DNA from: an uncultured Alphaproteobacteria bacterium
GTDB taxonomy: Bacteria; Pseudomonadota; Alphaproteobacteria; UBA2966
Length of the DNA: 64,000 nt
NCBI GenBank assembly: GCA_958295725.1
Contig: OY282368.1
Coordinates: forward strand, 3,258,365 to 3,322,364
Reading direction: 5' to 3'
Shown: one piece after another, positions 55,941-64,000 of the stretch
Layout of the letters: each line of letters begins with the position of its first letter
Position numbering within the stretch: position 1 is the stretch's first letter
Position numbers and translations under genes: made by a program
Notes under the pieces: model-generated
Databases searched by the model: none
Told to the model about the DNA's origin: nothing
What the model saw: the letters and a program-made list of their open reading frames with translations, nothing else

Positions 55941-58742
55941 TCAGAAACGAACCTGCGTCATCTCGTGCGCTTGGCCGTTGTCGGAAGAAGCGTCGCGCGC
56001 CAAGGCGACGAGACGATAGATCAGATCGAGAGCGTCGCGCGGGCTCAGTTCGTCGGGATGGATGGACTTCAGGGCATCCACCACGGGATTCGAACCGGCC
56101 GTGGTGCTGGAAGCCCGTTTTCCGACCATGGTCGAGAACAACGGCAGGTCGTCGGCGAGCGTGTCGGCCGCTGCCGCCTTCTCGCCCGTCTCGAGGGCCT
56201 TGAGAACATCGACGGCGCGGTCGATGACGCTGGCCGGCAGACCGGCCAGCTTGGCGACATGAATGCCATAGGAACGATCCGCAGCACCGGGGGCTACCTC
56301 GTGCAGGAACACGACCGAGCCCCGCCATTCCTTGATGCGCATGGTTCGATTGGACAAGTGCTCGAGCTTCGTGGAAAGCGCCGTGAGCTCATGGTAGTGG
56401 GTCGCGTACAGGGCACGACACCGGTTGACCTCGTGCAGGTGCTCGGCCACCGCCCAAGCTATGGACAGGCCGTCGTAGGTGGCGGTCCCGCGCCCGATCT
56501 CGTCCAGAATGACGAGGGCGCGCGGGCCCGCCTGGTTGAGAATGGCGGCGGTCTCCACCATCTCGACCATGAAGGTCGAACGTCCCCGCGCCAAGTCGTC
56601 CGACGCGCCGACGCGAGAGAACATCCGGTTGACCACCCCGATGCGGGCGGCATCGGCAGGCACGAAGGATCCTGTCTGGGCGAGAATCGCGATCACTGCG
56701 TTCTGGCGCAGGAACGTGCTTTTACCCGCCATGTTGGGGCCGGTCAGCAGCCACAGGCGCTGACCTTCCGAAAGATCGCAATTATTCGCGACGAACGAAC
56801 CTTCCCCGGTCCGTTCCAACATGGCCTCCACCACGGGATGTCGGCCGCCGTCGATCTCGAACGCGAGCGAATCGTCGACCGTTGGTCGCACGTATCGTCG
56901 CACTTCCGCGAGCTCCGCCAAGGCGGCCGCCACATCCAGTCGCGCGATCGCGCCGCCCGCGGCCGCGATGGCGGGCGCGTGCGTTTCGATCTCGCGACAC
57001 AACATCTCGAAAATCTCGACTTCGAGAGCCACGGCTTTGTCGGCCGCCGAGCTCAACCGCGATTCGAGGTCGGCTAGTTCCGTCGTCGTGAATCGAACAG
57101 CGTTGGCCATCGTCTGCCGATGGATGAAGGGGCCATCCTTACCGGCCAGCAACTTATCGGCGTGCGTGTTCGTCACCTCGACGAAGTACCCGAGCACGTT
57201 GTTGTGCCGGATCTTCAACGAGGGGATTCCCGTCTCCTCCGCATACGCCAACTGCATCGCGGCGATGTGCCGCCTGCTCTCGTCCCGCAGCATCCGAAGC
57301 TCGTCCAGGCTTCTGTCGTATCTCGAAGCCACGAAATTGCCGTCGCGCGCCTGTAATGGCAGTTCCTCGCCAAGGGCGCGAGAGAGCTTTGCGATCAGCG
57401 GACCGTGCTCGCCGAGACCGGCGCCAGTGTCGGCGATGCCGCGCGGTATGGCGTGAAGGGCATCGTCCGACAGCAGGTCGCGAAACACGTGCGCCGCGCG
57501 AAGTCCGTCCCGCACCGCGGCCAGATCGCGAGGCCCACCCCGGCCCAGCGTCAGCCGCCCGAGTGCCCGCTCCATATCGGGCGTTGTGCGCAAATTGGCG
57601 CGCACCGTCGCGCGCAAGCCATCTTCGCCGACGAAAAACGCCACCTCGTCATGCCGGTCCCCGATCTCGCCGACGTCCGTCGAAGGCGCGCCCAGCCGAC
57701 GCGACAGAAGCCGGGCGCCAGATCCCGTGACGGTGAAGTCGATCGTCGAGAACAGGCTGCCCGTCGACTCGCCCGCCAATGTCCGCGTGAGCTCGAGATT
57801 GCGCCGCGTCGCGGAGTCGATGAGCATGGCTGCGTCGGTTCGGATCCTGACAGGAGGCTTCAGGCCGGGGAGCTTCCCGCGCTGGGTGAGTTCGACGTAA
57901 TCGAGCAGCCCGCCGAGCGCCGCCAGCTCCGCCCGACTGAACGCCCCGAACCCTTCGAGAGTGGCGACACCGAAGCTTTCCTTGAGGCGCCGCTCCGCCC
58001 CTTGGGAATCGAATCGCTCCGCAGGCAGCGTGGTCAGCACCGACTCCCACTCCGCGAGAACCCCGCCCAATTCCGGCGCCTCCACCAGCCGATCCGAAAC
58101 GAGCACTTCCCCAGGATCGAGCCGGCCGAGAGCGCCCGCCAGCTCCGTTCGCTCCATCGGCGCCGCAGCGATATCGCCCGTGGAGACATCGACCCAGGCA
58201 ATGGCCAAGCTGCCTTCCGCCCGCGCGGTCGCAACCAGATGGTTGTTGGCCCGCGCGTCGAGGAGCGCGTCCTCGACCACGGTGCCCGGCGTGACGATGC
58301 GCGCGACTTCCCGCTTCATGACGGCCTTGGCGCCGCGTTTCCTGGTTGCCGCCGGCTCCTCGAGCTGTTCGCAAACGGCCACCTTGAAACCGCGGCGGAT
58401 CAGGCGCTGAAGGTAGCTCTCGTAAGAATGGACAGGCACGCCGCACATCGGAATGTCCTGCCCCCGATGACGCCCTCGCTTGGTGAGCACTATATCGAGC
58501 GCCTCCGAAGCCGCCTCGGCGTCGGCGAAGAAGAGCTCGTAGAAATCGCCCATGCGAAAGAACAACAGGGCGTCCGGATGCTCGTCCTTGATACCCAGGT
58601 ACTGAGCCATCACGGGCGAAACCGCTCCCTCGGAGGATGGCGATTTCGGAGGCAACCGCCCATCGACGACGACGTCGGGGGAGGGTTCAGGCGCCCCGGA
58701 GTGCGGAGGAAAAGAGAGGGCAGACGGCCCGGCCCGGGTCAT
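55941..58742 (-). CDS. mutS: DNA mismatch repair protein MutS
   Basis: Recognises mismatches and starts repair with MutL. The ~933-residue protein has the mismatch-binding domain motif [14 protein letters not shown] (Phe-x-Glu as FYE), the Walker [15 protein letters not shown] and Walker [13 protein letters not shown], and the [12 protein letters not shown]-like region after. The start is uncertain: ATG 58742 (MTRAGPSAL) gives a ~45-residue variable leader; an in-frame ATG at 58610 ([12 protein letters not shown]) would begin at the conserved domain. Convergent with the alcohol dehydrogenase gene. Confidence 0.96.
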   Translation of the reverse strand: MTRAGPSALSFPPHSGAPEPSPDVVVDGRLPPKSPSSEGAVSPVMAQYLGIKDEHPDALLFFRMGDFYELFFADAEAASEALDIVLTKRGRHRGQDIPMCGVPVHSYESYLQRLIRRGFKVAVCEQLEEPAATRKRGAKAVMKREVARIVTPGTVVEDALLDARANNHLVATARAEGSLAIAWVDVSTGDIAAAPMERTELAGALGRLDPGEVLVSDRLVEAPELGGVLAEWESVLTTLPAERFDSQGAERRLKESFGVATLEGFGAFSRAELAALGGLLDYVELTQRGKLPGLKPPVRIRTDAAMLIDSATRRNLELTRTLAGESTGSLFSTIDFTVTGSGARLLSRRLGAPSTDVGEIGDRHDEVAFFVGEDGLRATVRANLRTTPDMERALGRLTLGRGGPRDLAAVRDGLRAAHVFRDLLSDDALHAIPRGIADTGAGLGEHGPLIAKLSRALGEELPLQARDGNFVASRYDRSLDELRMLRDESRRHIAAMQLAYAEETGIPSLKIRHNNVLGYFVEVTNTHADKLLAGKDGPFIHRQTMANAVRFTTTELADLESRLSSAADKAVALEVEIFEMLCREIETHAPAIAAAGGAIARLDVAAALAELAEVRRYVRPTVDDSLAFEIDGGRHPVVEAMLERTGEGSFVANNCDLSEGQRLWLLTGPNMAGKSTFLRQNAVIAILAQTGSFVPADAARIGVVNRMFSRVGASDDLARGRSTFMVEMVETAAILNQAGPRALVILDEIGRGTATYDGLSIAWAVAEHLHEVNRCRALYATHYHELTALSTKLEHLSNRTMRIKEWRGSVVFLHEVAPGAADRSYGIHVAKLAGLPASVIDRAVDVLKALETGEKAAAADTLADDLPLFSTMVGKRASSTTAGSNPVVDALKSIHPDELSPRDALDLIYRLVALARDASSDNGQAHEMTQVRF

Positions 58743-58794
58743 GCGAGGAAAATACCACACGGTCGAGCACAGCACCCTACATCGATACGGACTT

Positions 58795-59583
58795 TCAGAT
58801 GCAGGGTGTCATGCCGCCGTCCACGTCGATCATCGATCCCGTGATGAATCCGCCGCGAGAGGATGCCATCAGGACGGCCATCGAGGCGATCTCCGTTGGC
58901 GCGGCAAGACGCTTGAGGAGAGTATCCTGGCACATCTCCGCGACGGCCTCGTCGTAAGTGATGTCCTGGGTCTCGGCCTTGAGGTTGGCGAGATAGGTCA
59001 CCCGCTCGGTATCCGTGAGTCCGGGATTGATGGCGTTTACCAGGACGTTGTGCGGCGCGCCTTCCTCGGCCAACGCCTTGGTCAGGTTGAGCAGCGCGGC
59101 ATTCACCACGCCCGCGGTGATGGCATAGGCGTGCGGATAGCGGCCATGGCTGCCGATGATGTTGATGATGCGTCCCTCGTTGCGCTTCTTCATGCGCGGG
59201 AAGACCTCGCGCGAGGGTCGCATCTGCGCCATGAATTTGATGTCGAGGGCCTCCCGCCAGTCCTCGTCGGAGAGTTCCTCGAAAGGTTTGGTGGGCGGTC
59301 CCGCCGAGCTGTTGACGAGGATGTCGATGGGACCCAAATCCTTCTCGACGCCATCGACCAGTTTTCGCACCCCGGCATCGTCGAGCAGGTCCGCCACGTA
59401 GGTGGCGACGTCCTTGCCCGTCTCCTGCTTGATCGCACCCGCCGCCGCCTTGAGGGCGTCGTCGCGACGCGACGCAATGGCGACGTTCGCGCCTTCGTTG
59501 GCGAGCTCCCGCGCGATCGCACGGCCGATGCCCTTGCTGGCCGCCGTCACCAAGGCCACCTTGCCGTCAAGACCCATATCCAT
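58795..59583 (-). CDS. SDR family oxidoreductase (FabG-like)
   Basis: A 262-residue short-chain dehydrogenase: TAASKGIG cofactor loop near residue 14, IASRRDD after strand two (Arg suggests NADP), NSSAGPPT in place of NNAG, and VDGGMTPCI at the end. The usual catalytic YxxxK appears replaced by [12 protein letters not shown], so the Tyr is there but Lys is not four residues later; this is typical of some divergent SDRs and may change activity. ATG 59583 or 59577. It lies 57 nt downstream of the BKACE-type gene on the same strand. Confidence 0.85.
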   Translation of the reverse strand: MDMGLDGKVALVTAASKGIGRAIARELANEGANVAIASRRDDALKAAAGAIKQETGKDVATYVADLLDDAGVRKLVDGVEKDLGPIDILVNSSAGPPTKPFEELSDEDWREALDIKFMAQMRPSREVFPRMKKRNEGRIINIIGSHGRYPHAYAITAGVVNAALLNLTKALAEEGAPHNVLVNAINPGLTDTERVTYLANLKAETQDITYDEAVAEMCQDTLLKRLAAPTEIASMAVLMASSRGGFITGSMIDVDGGMTPCI

Positions 59584-59640
59584 GTCTCTTCCTCCCTGCC
59601 CCCGCCACGAAATCGGGAGGCCCCGAACGGATGGAGATCG

Positions 59641-60564
59641 TCAGGCGGCGCGCCTGGCCGACTTCCTCGGCATCAACATCTCGCTCGCTTCGCCGGCCGA
59701 GGCCACGTCCCGTCCGATTTCCCTCGCGATTCCGACGACGTTCTCGACGATCTGAACGTTGCTTTCGGCGCGCCGACCGTCCGCCAAGCGCCGACTATCC
59801 TCGATACCACATCGCACCATGTTGCAACCGAGAAGCATCGCGGTCGCGACGATGCGATAGCATTCGTCCGCGGCGGCGCTCACGCAAATCTCCGCGTTGG
59901 GGAACAGCTTCTGTGATTCTTCGTGCAGATACATAAGCTGCTTCATCGTCGCGGGCTGGCCGCCGTGGCCCATCACGAAGTGCAGATAGCATCCGGGAGA
60001 GCTCAGCCCGGCAGAGCCGAAAAGCCCTTCTTCCTCCAGTATCTTGGCGTTGTACAGACAGCCGACATCGAAGATTTCCAGCTCCAGGCACATATCCCGT
60101 TCCATGATGTAGGGGACCGCCTGCCGCAAGAACGTGGGCGAGTTCCGCAGACCAATGGTTTCGTAGTTCTCGGCCGGAACCCGAAGCTCGACCGCACCGA
60201 TCTTCACCGTGAACATGTCCGGCGCCGGCTTCGTCTCGAGAGCGCGCAACCGGTCTTTCTCGGTGAAGGGATAGCCGACGATGCCGGTGTCGGGGTCGCG
60301 GACAGGGCCGAGTGCTCCCCCGATTTGAATGAGCACGGCGGACTTCGCTCTCACCTGCGCGACCAGCCGGCCATAAATCCCGGGATCGCCCGAATTGGCA
60401 CCCCGTTCATCCCTGACATGAACGTGATAGACGGACGCGCCAGCGTCCTCGCAGCTTTTCGCCTCCACGGCCTGTTCCTCGACGGTATAGGCCATGTACG
60501 GTGCCGATTCCCGCGTGTTGAGCGCCCCTGTCGGCGCGACGACGACGGCAACCTTGTCCATCAT
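59641..60564 (-). CDS. BKACE family beta-keto acid cleavage enzyme
   Basis: A 307-residue member of the 3-keto-5-aminohexanoate cleavage (Kce/BKACE, DUF849) family, zinc TIM-barrel enzymes that react a beta-keto acid with acetyl-CoA. The metal-binding histidines lie in VYHVHVRDERG; other marks are VAPTGALNTRESAPYM near the N terminus and the C-terminal GCNMVRCGIEDS. Substrate varies across the family. ATG 60564 and 60561 are adjacent alternatives. Probably in one unit with the downstream SDR. Confidence 0.88.
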   Translation of the reverse strand: MMDKVAVVVAPTGALNTRESAPYMAYTVEEQAVEAKSCEDAGASVYHVHVRDERGANSGDPGIYGRLVAQVRAKSAVLIQIGGALGPVRDPDTGIVGYPFTEKDRLRALETKPAPDMFTVKIGAVELRVPAENYETIGLRNSPTFLRQAVPYIMERDMCLELEIFDVGCLYNAKILEEEGLFGSAGLSSPGCYLHFVMGHGGQPATMKQLMYLHEESQKLFPNAEICVSAAADECYRIVATAMLLGCNMVRCGIEDSRRLADGRRAESNVQIVENVVGIAREIGRDVASAGEASEMLMPRKSARRAA

Positions 60565-60781
60565 TTCGCTGTCTCCCGTTCGAGTGAAGGGCGGAAACGC
60601 CGAACGCCGGTCCCCGACGAAAGGCCGGAACGTCCCGGTGTTTCGCTTGCTCCACAGTCCGTCATGCCGACCGCCGAGTGCACCCGCCAAGCGGCATTAT
60701 CCCGCTCGCCGCCGACGTGTCAAAACCCGCGGGCATTTGGTTCGAAGCCCGCGCCTGTGCCACACTTGGGAATATGCGAGC

Positions 60782-61333
60782 ATGGCGATGACCCAAGACA
60801 CGACCGGCTCTGGAACGCGGTCAGCCTTACCGATGGCGGACGGTCTTCGTATGGCAATGCGCCAGTTGGCGGCAAGCGTCTCCGTCGTCGCGGTGAAGTC
60901 CGGGAATGCGCGCGGCGGCCTCACCATGACCGCGGTCTGCTCCGTTTCGCTGGACCCGCCGACCATGCTCATCTGCGTGAACCAGGCGTCGTCGTCGCAT
61001 GACCTGATCGCCGACGCACGGTGCTTCTCGGTCAACATCCTCAACGAGAAACAGCGTCCGATCGCCGAGGTGTTCGCCGGCCGAATAGGCACTACGGACT
61101 GGGACGAACGTTTCACCGCGGGCAGCGCCGTGTGGAAGGATTCGGCGATGGGCGCGCCCATACTCGACGAAGCCCGCGCCAACGTCATCTGCCAGGTTCG
61201 GGAAGCTGTCACGTCTGGATCCCACACGATATTCTTCGGTGACGTCGTGGAAGTCCGGATGCACGACCATGAGGACGGTCACGCATTGCTCTACAGCCAA
61301 GGGGATTATCGAGGCGTATCGGACCTCGGCTGA
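60782..61333 (+). CDS. Flavin reductase family protein
   Basis: A 183-residue FMN-binding split-barrel protein, resembling small components of two-component flavin monooxygenases. It has the start MRQLAASVSVVAVKSGNARG, then GLTMTAVCSVSLDPPTMLICV, FSVNILNEKQRPIAEVFAG and the C-terminal HALLYSQGDYRGVS. It would supply reduced FMN to a partner oxygenase, but none is adjacent. ATG 60782 (MAMTQD) is chosen. Divergent from the BKACE-type gene; convergent with the phosphatase gene. Confidence 0.9.
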   Translation: MAMTQDTTGSGTRSALPMADGLRMAMRQLAASVSVVAVKSGNARGGLTMTAVCSVSLDPPTMLICVNQASSSHDLIADARCFSVNILNEKQRPIAEVFAGRIGTTDWDERFTAGSAVWKDSAMGAPILDEARANVICQVREAVTSGSHTIFFGDVVEVRMHDHEDGHALLYSQGDYRGVSDLG

Positions 61334-61371
61334 CGGCGCGCCGGAACGGTTCCGGCCGGACCGGAACACCT

Positions 61372-61938
61372 CTAACCCGCGAGTGCCGCCGCCGACACCC
61401 CGTCCAGCGTGTAGCCGATGACCGTCAAGCGGCCGCCAATCTGTTCGATGACGGTCGTATCGGTGTTGTCCGGATGGAAACAGATCACCCGGTCGTCGTT
61501 CGTCGCCGCACCCACGACGGCGTTGATGACGACGTAGTGGGTCACTATCACGGTATCCTCGCGAACCGCGCCGACCGTGCCGAGCACGTCGTCCCGCCAC
61601 GCCCGCAGATCCGCGTCCATGTCCAGCCAACGGGAAGCAAGCGTCCGCATCAACCAGTCGCCGCGCGTTTTGGGATCCGTGCCCGGCGCGGGGATCTCCG
61701 CGATCCGGGGATCGATACGGACATCCGTGTTCCAGAGCGTGGCGAGATGATCTGCCGTCTGGCGCGCCCGCCGCAAGGGACTGGACCAGAGGGGCAGCGG
61801 TCCGAAGGGCGCCAGATCGCGCGCCGCCTTCTTGGCCTGTCCATGCCCGACCTCGCCGAGCGGGGCGTCCGGAACCGCGCGCCAGGATTCCACGGTCTTC
61901 GCGTGGCGCATGAGGTAGACGCGGACAGGTCTTTCCAT
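61372..61938 (-). CDS. Histidine phosphatase family protein
   Basis: A 188-residue phosphoglycerate-mutase-like protein. The catalytic histidine is in YLMRHAKTVES (RHG-type motif as RHA), with SSPLRRARQTADHL and a second histidine in VIVTHYVVINAVVG. Could be SixA-like protein phosphatase or a small-metabolite phosphatase. ATG 61938 is clear. It ends convergently with the flavin reductase gene. Confidence 0.9.
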   Translation of the reverse strand: MERPVRVYLMRHAKTVESWRAVPDAPLGEVGHGQAKKAARDLAPFGPLPLWSSPLRRARQTADHLATLWNTDVRIDPRIAEIPAPGTDPKTRGDWLMRTLASRWLDMDADLRAWRDDVLGTVGAVREDTVIVTHYVVINAVVGAATNDDRVICFHPDNTDTTVIEQIGGRLTVIGYTLDGVSAAALAG

Positions 61939-62225
61939 GTCAAGTTCGCCTTCAAGACAGGAGTCGCGCCAACCCTATGGTTTCCTGTCCGTTTCGCAAC
62001 CCCCCACGGACTCGTTGAAATCTCGGCACGGACACTCCGACAGACACCCCGGTCCTCCCGGGTGACTCGCCGCTCCCAGAGGCTCCGAGGGCAGCCATGA
62101 CCGTAAGCGAGCTTCCGGATACGGCGAGGTCGGATACTGGCTGACCCGATGGTCCATGTCTCACGAGGTCATTTCATGGCCCTCGTCGTGCAGAAAAACC
62201 GGCGCGGGAACCGGTATCGCCGTGA
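61939..62225. other. Gene-free stretch left of the ankyrin remnant
   Basis: About 287 bases with only short overlapping frames and no family resemblance. It should include the promoter of the histidine phosphatase gene. Confidence 0.4.
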
Positions 62226-62553
62226 AGAAATATCGGACGTTACGCTGTCGATGTCGGTGCGCGGGGGAGAGAACATGACGTCTTCAAGAAAGCCGCGGCG
62301 GCGGACGTTCCACGTCACATGGCGGATGGTGCCGATGTAGACGAACGAAACCATGAAGGACAAACACCCTCGCACCGGGTTGGGACGGCGCGTGGCGAGA
62401 CGTCCGTGGGGTGGTAAAGGCCCTGCTCGACGCGGGCGCCGACCCGACGGGAAGAACGGGACTGGTCGCACCCCCGGTGACCTCATGGAGAAAAATTCCG
62501 TGACCAAGGGAACGGATGCGTACTGGCGGCTCAACGACGCACGTTTCCGGTAG
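62226..62553 (+). pseudogene. Decayed ankyrin-repeat protein gene
   Basis: Three pieces in three frames. First frame: VFKKAAAADVPRHMADGADV then DERNHEGQTPSHR (62277 on), an ankyrin-like repeat. Second frame: WRDVRGVVKALLDAGADP (about 62393-62448), another repeat. Third frame: GRTPGDLMEKNSVTKG then TDAYWRLNDARFR and a stop at 62553, the usual C terminus of small secreted ankyrin proteins. Each junction is explained by a one-base loss or gain. The N-terminal repeats and any signal peptide are missing, so the gene is dead. Ankyrin repeats mediate protein binding. Confidence 0.75.
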
Positions 62554-62715
62554 CCCGCCATTGTCGCGGGGATAGCGCCGCGGGCGATCGACATGGCGAG
62601 GATGAGGCCCACGCTGCTATTGCGACGGCGTATCGGAACGGCGTATCGGCCCCGCCCCACATCGGGCCGTCGGCACGCGGTTCCCGGACAACGGCGACCA
62701 GCACCAACAGCCAAG
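62554..62715. other. Intergenic region between the ankyrin remnant and addA
   Basis: About 160 bases. It contains a short near-direct repeat, CGGCGTATCGGAACGGCGTAT at about 62629-62649, but no gene or terminator I can support. Confidence 0.35.
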
Positions 62716-64000
62716 TCAGCCCGCGCGGGGTGGGCAATCGCCGCGATCGACTTCCATCAGTATCGGACCGTCCGTCCAGAGCAGCGCGCAACGTACCGTT
62801 CTCATGGGATATATCCTCTCCAGGATCCCACGATAGGCCGCCAGTTGCCCGAGATAAGCCGGGGCCACGTCGTCCGCCGTCCGGGGAGCAGGACGGTCGG
62901 ACTTGTAATCCACGACGAGGACCGAGTCCTCGGTCACCAGCAGACGGTCGATCCGGCCCGACACGACGCGGGCTCCCTCGACACCGGCAATCGCCACCTC
63001 GGCCCGACTGCCGGGACCGAAGAGCGGCGCGAAGGAAGGATCTTCCAGAACGCTCAACGCCGCGTCGACGATCTCCTCCCGCGCGCACGGTTCCAATCCG
63101 TGGAGCGGATTGGATAGGAGCTCCCGTGCCACGGCCGGGCGCCGCGCCGCCGGAATTTCCGGGAGAAGCTCCAGCAGTCGATGAATGAGACGCCCTCTCC
63201 GGAACCGCGCGCCGGAGTCGGGACCGATAGGGGAGCGGACTGGTGGTTCCGCTCCCTCCGGCCGCGAGGGCGCCAACGGGGTCGGCGGGGACGGTTCCGG
63301 CGGCGCGGCCACGCGCGCCCACGAGGGCAGAGGCGCGTCGCCGTGCGACGGCGCCGCTCGCGCGTCCGCCCGATCCGGTGGGCGGGATTGTTCATCCCGC
63401 AACGTCAGGATTTTCTCGCCGTCCGGCCCCTCGATCGGCATTCCGATCTCCCGCATCGCGCGGTCGATCGTGTCGTACCAGCATCCCGACGGACGTCCTT
63501 GCGCCCCTTCGAACCCGCCGATGTACAGGCGATCCTCCGCCCGGGTGAGGGCGACGTAGAGCAGCCGTCGGGACTCCTGTTCCCGACGCTGGCGCGCGGT
63601 CTCGCGGGCGTTTCGCGCCGCGTCGCCTTCGCGGTCGCGCCGAGTAGACCAGAGAGGAAAGGCCGCTCGGCCGGTCTCGTCGCGAATCCAGTGGATCCCG
63701 CTGGACTCCCGCGAAACCCGACAAGTATCGGGAAGAAACACGATTGGGGCCTGAAGTCCCTTGGCACCGTGTACCGTGAGAACCCTCACCTCGTCGCGGC
63801 CGATCTCCAAATCCCGCTTGACCTCCGCATCGCCCGCCGTCACCCATTGCAGGAACCCCTGGAGCGACGGCGCATGCAGCCGCTCGAACTGGAGGCAGAG
63901 AGCGAGGAATTCGTCGATGGGGTCGTTGGCTTCCGGGCCGAGCCGTGCCAGCAGCTTGCTCCGGCCTTCGCCCGGGCCCAGAACGCGGGCGAAGAACTCG
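62716..64000 (-). CDS. addA: ATP-dependent helicase/nuclease AddA, C-terminal part (cut by window edge)
   Basis: The C-terminal ~427 residues of the AddA subunit of AddAB, the alphaproteobacterial double-strand-break resection enzyme. Helicase motif V (VRVLTVHGAKGLQAPIVFLP) and motif VI (RRLLYVALTRAEDRLYIGG) are followed by the RecB-type nuclease domain: RGRLIHRLLELLP, then the catalytic GRIDRLLVTEDSVLVVDYKS (D...DxK) and YLGQLAAYRGIL. The frame stays open to 64000, reading FFARVLGPGEGRSKLLARLG, so the N terminus lies beyond the window. addB would be expected further upstream on this strand. Confidence 0.93.
   Translation of the reverse strand, partial: EFFARVLGPGEGRSKLLARLGPEANDPIDEFLALCLQFERLHAPSLQGFLQWVTAGDAEVKRDLEIGRDEVRVLTVHGAKGLQAPIVFLPDTCRVSRESSGIHWIRDETGRAAFPLWSTRRDREGDAARNARETARQRREQESRRLLYVALTRAEDRLYIGGFEGAQGRPSGCWYDTIDRAMREIGMPIEGPDGEKILTLRDEQSRPPDRADARAAPSHGDAPLPSWARVAAPPEPSPPTPLAPSRPEGAEPPVRSPIGPDSGARFRRGRLIHRLLELLPEIPAARRPAVARELLSNPLHGLEPCAREEIVDAALSVLEDPSFAPLFGPGSRAEVAIAGVEGARVVSGRIDRLLVTEDSVLVVDYKSDRPAPRTADDVAPAYLGQLAAYRGILERIYPMRTVRCALLWTDGPILMEVDRGDCPPRAG

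Noticed and set aside
62169-62714. 181-codon minus-strand frame
   Set aside because: Antisense to the ankyrin remnant, whose repeat and C-terminal patterns are recognisable on the plus strand.

Overview
The window is high-GC DNA from an alphaproteobacterium, most likely a Rhodospirillales-type lineage. This rests on gene content and order: aerobic cobaltochelatase cobS/cobT beside a J-domain gene and bolA, an IalB-like protein, DUF4170, a DUF3035 (BamF-like) lipoprotein, DUF2794, a ScfR-type regulator divergent from isocitrate lyase, AddA instead of RecB, and GlnD-MurJ-TrpS in a row. Most of the 64 kb is dense, ordinary chromosome with short gaps and many ATGA-type overlaps.

Layout. 1-5.9 kb: cobT (cut by the window edge), cobS, J-domain gene, bolA, argG, rlmN, IalB-like. 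6-10.3 kb: DUF4170, aceA, divergent ScfR-type regulator, SDR. 10.5-15.1 kb: OsmC, LLM oxidoreductase, ilvA, SDR, a methyltransferase-like gene broken by one in-frame TAA, tRNA-Ser(GGA). 15.3-24.2 kb: epimerase, small membrane proteins, an IS graveyard, aminotransferase, enoyl-CoA hydratase, MFS exporter, peptide deformylase, a conserved unknown, ribF. 24.2-34.2 kb: possible Ile leader peptide and hairpin, ileS-lspA, DUF3035 lipoprotein, M16 peptidase, a four-gene peptide/nickel-type ABC importer without a binding protein, DUF2794. 34.2-41.9 kb: YccA/BI-1 protein, then an accessory island, then an FtsX-type ABC permease/ATPase pair. 42-50.2 kb: esterase, thpR, a Lon-like gene remnant, zincin peptidase, SDR, YkvA, acetoacetyl-CoA ligase, aminotransferase, IS remnant, trpS. 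50.2-64 kb: murJ, glnD, S-(hydroxymethyl)glutathione dehydrogenase, mutS, SDR, BKACE-type enzyme, flavin reductase, histidine phosphatase, a decayed ankyrin gene and the 3' part of addA.

The most interesting locus is 35.08-38.83 kb. A two-gene type II restriction-modification module (methyltransferase, then a PD-(D/E)XK nuclease), visibly AT-rich against its surroundings, lies just downstream of the FtsX-type permease gene. On its far side is a second, diverged copy of the last ~70 codons of that permease gene. The copy has a 1-nt deletion and is split by a ~160-bp element with imperfect IS481-like inverted repeats. That element is in turn split by an intact IS5-group element with a CTAG target duplication. 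The arrangement looks like R-M insertion with a long target duplication, followed by decay of the redundant copy and nested transposition.

Gene decay is the other theme: a nonsense-mutated methyltransferase-like gene, a Lon-like N-terminal stub, an ankyrin gene in three frames and two transposase remnants. Metabolically the window points to acetate/short-chain acyl-CoA use (aceA, ScfR regulator, acetoacetyl-CoA ligase, hydratase, several SDRs), amino-acid synthesis (argG, ilvA), nitrogen signalling (glnD) and envelope building (murJ, lspA, BamF-like lipoprotein).
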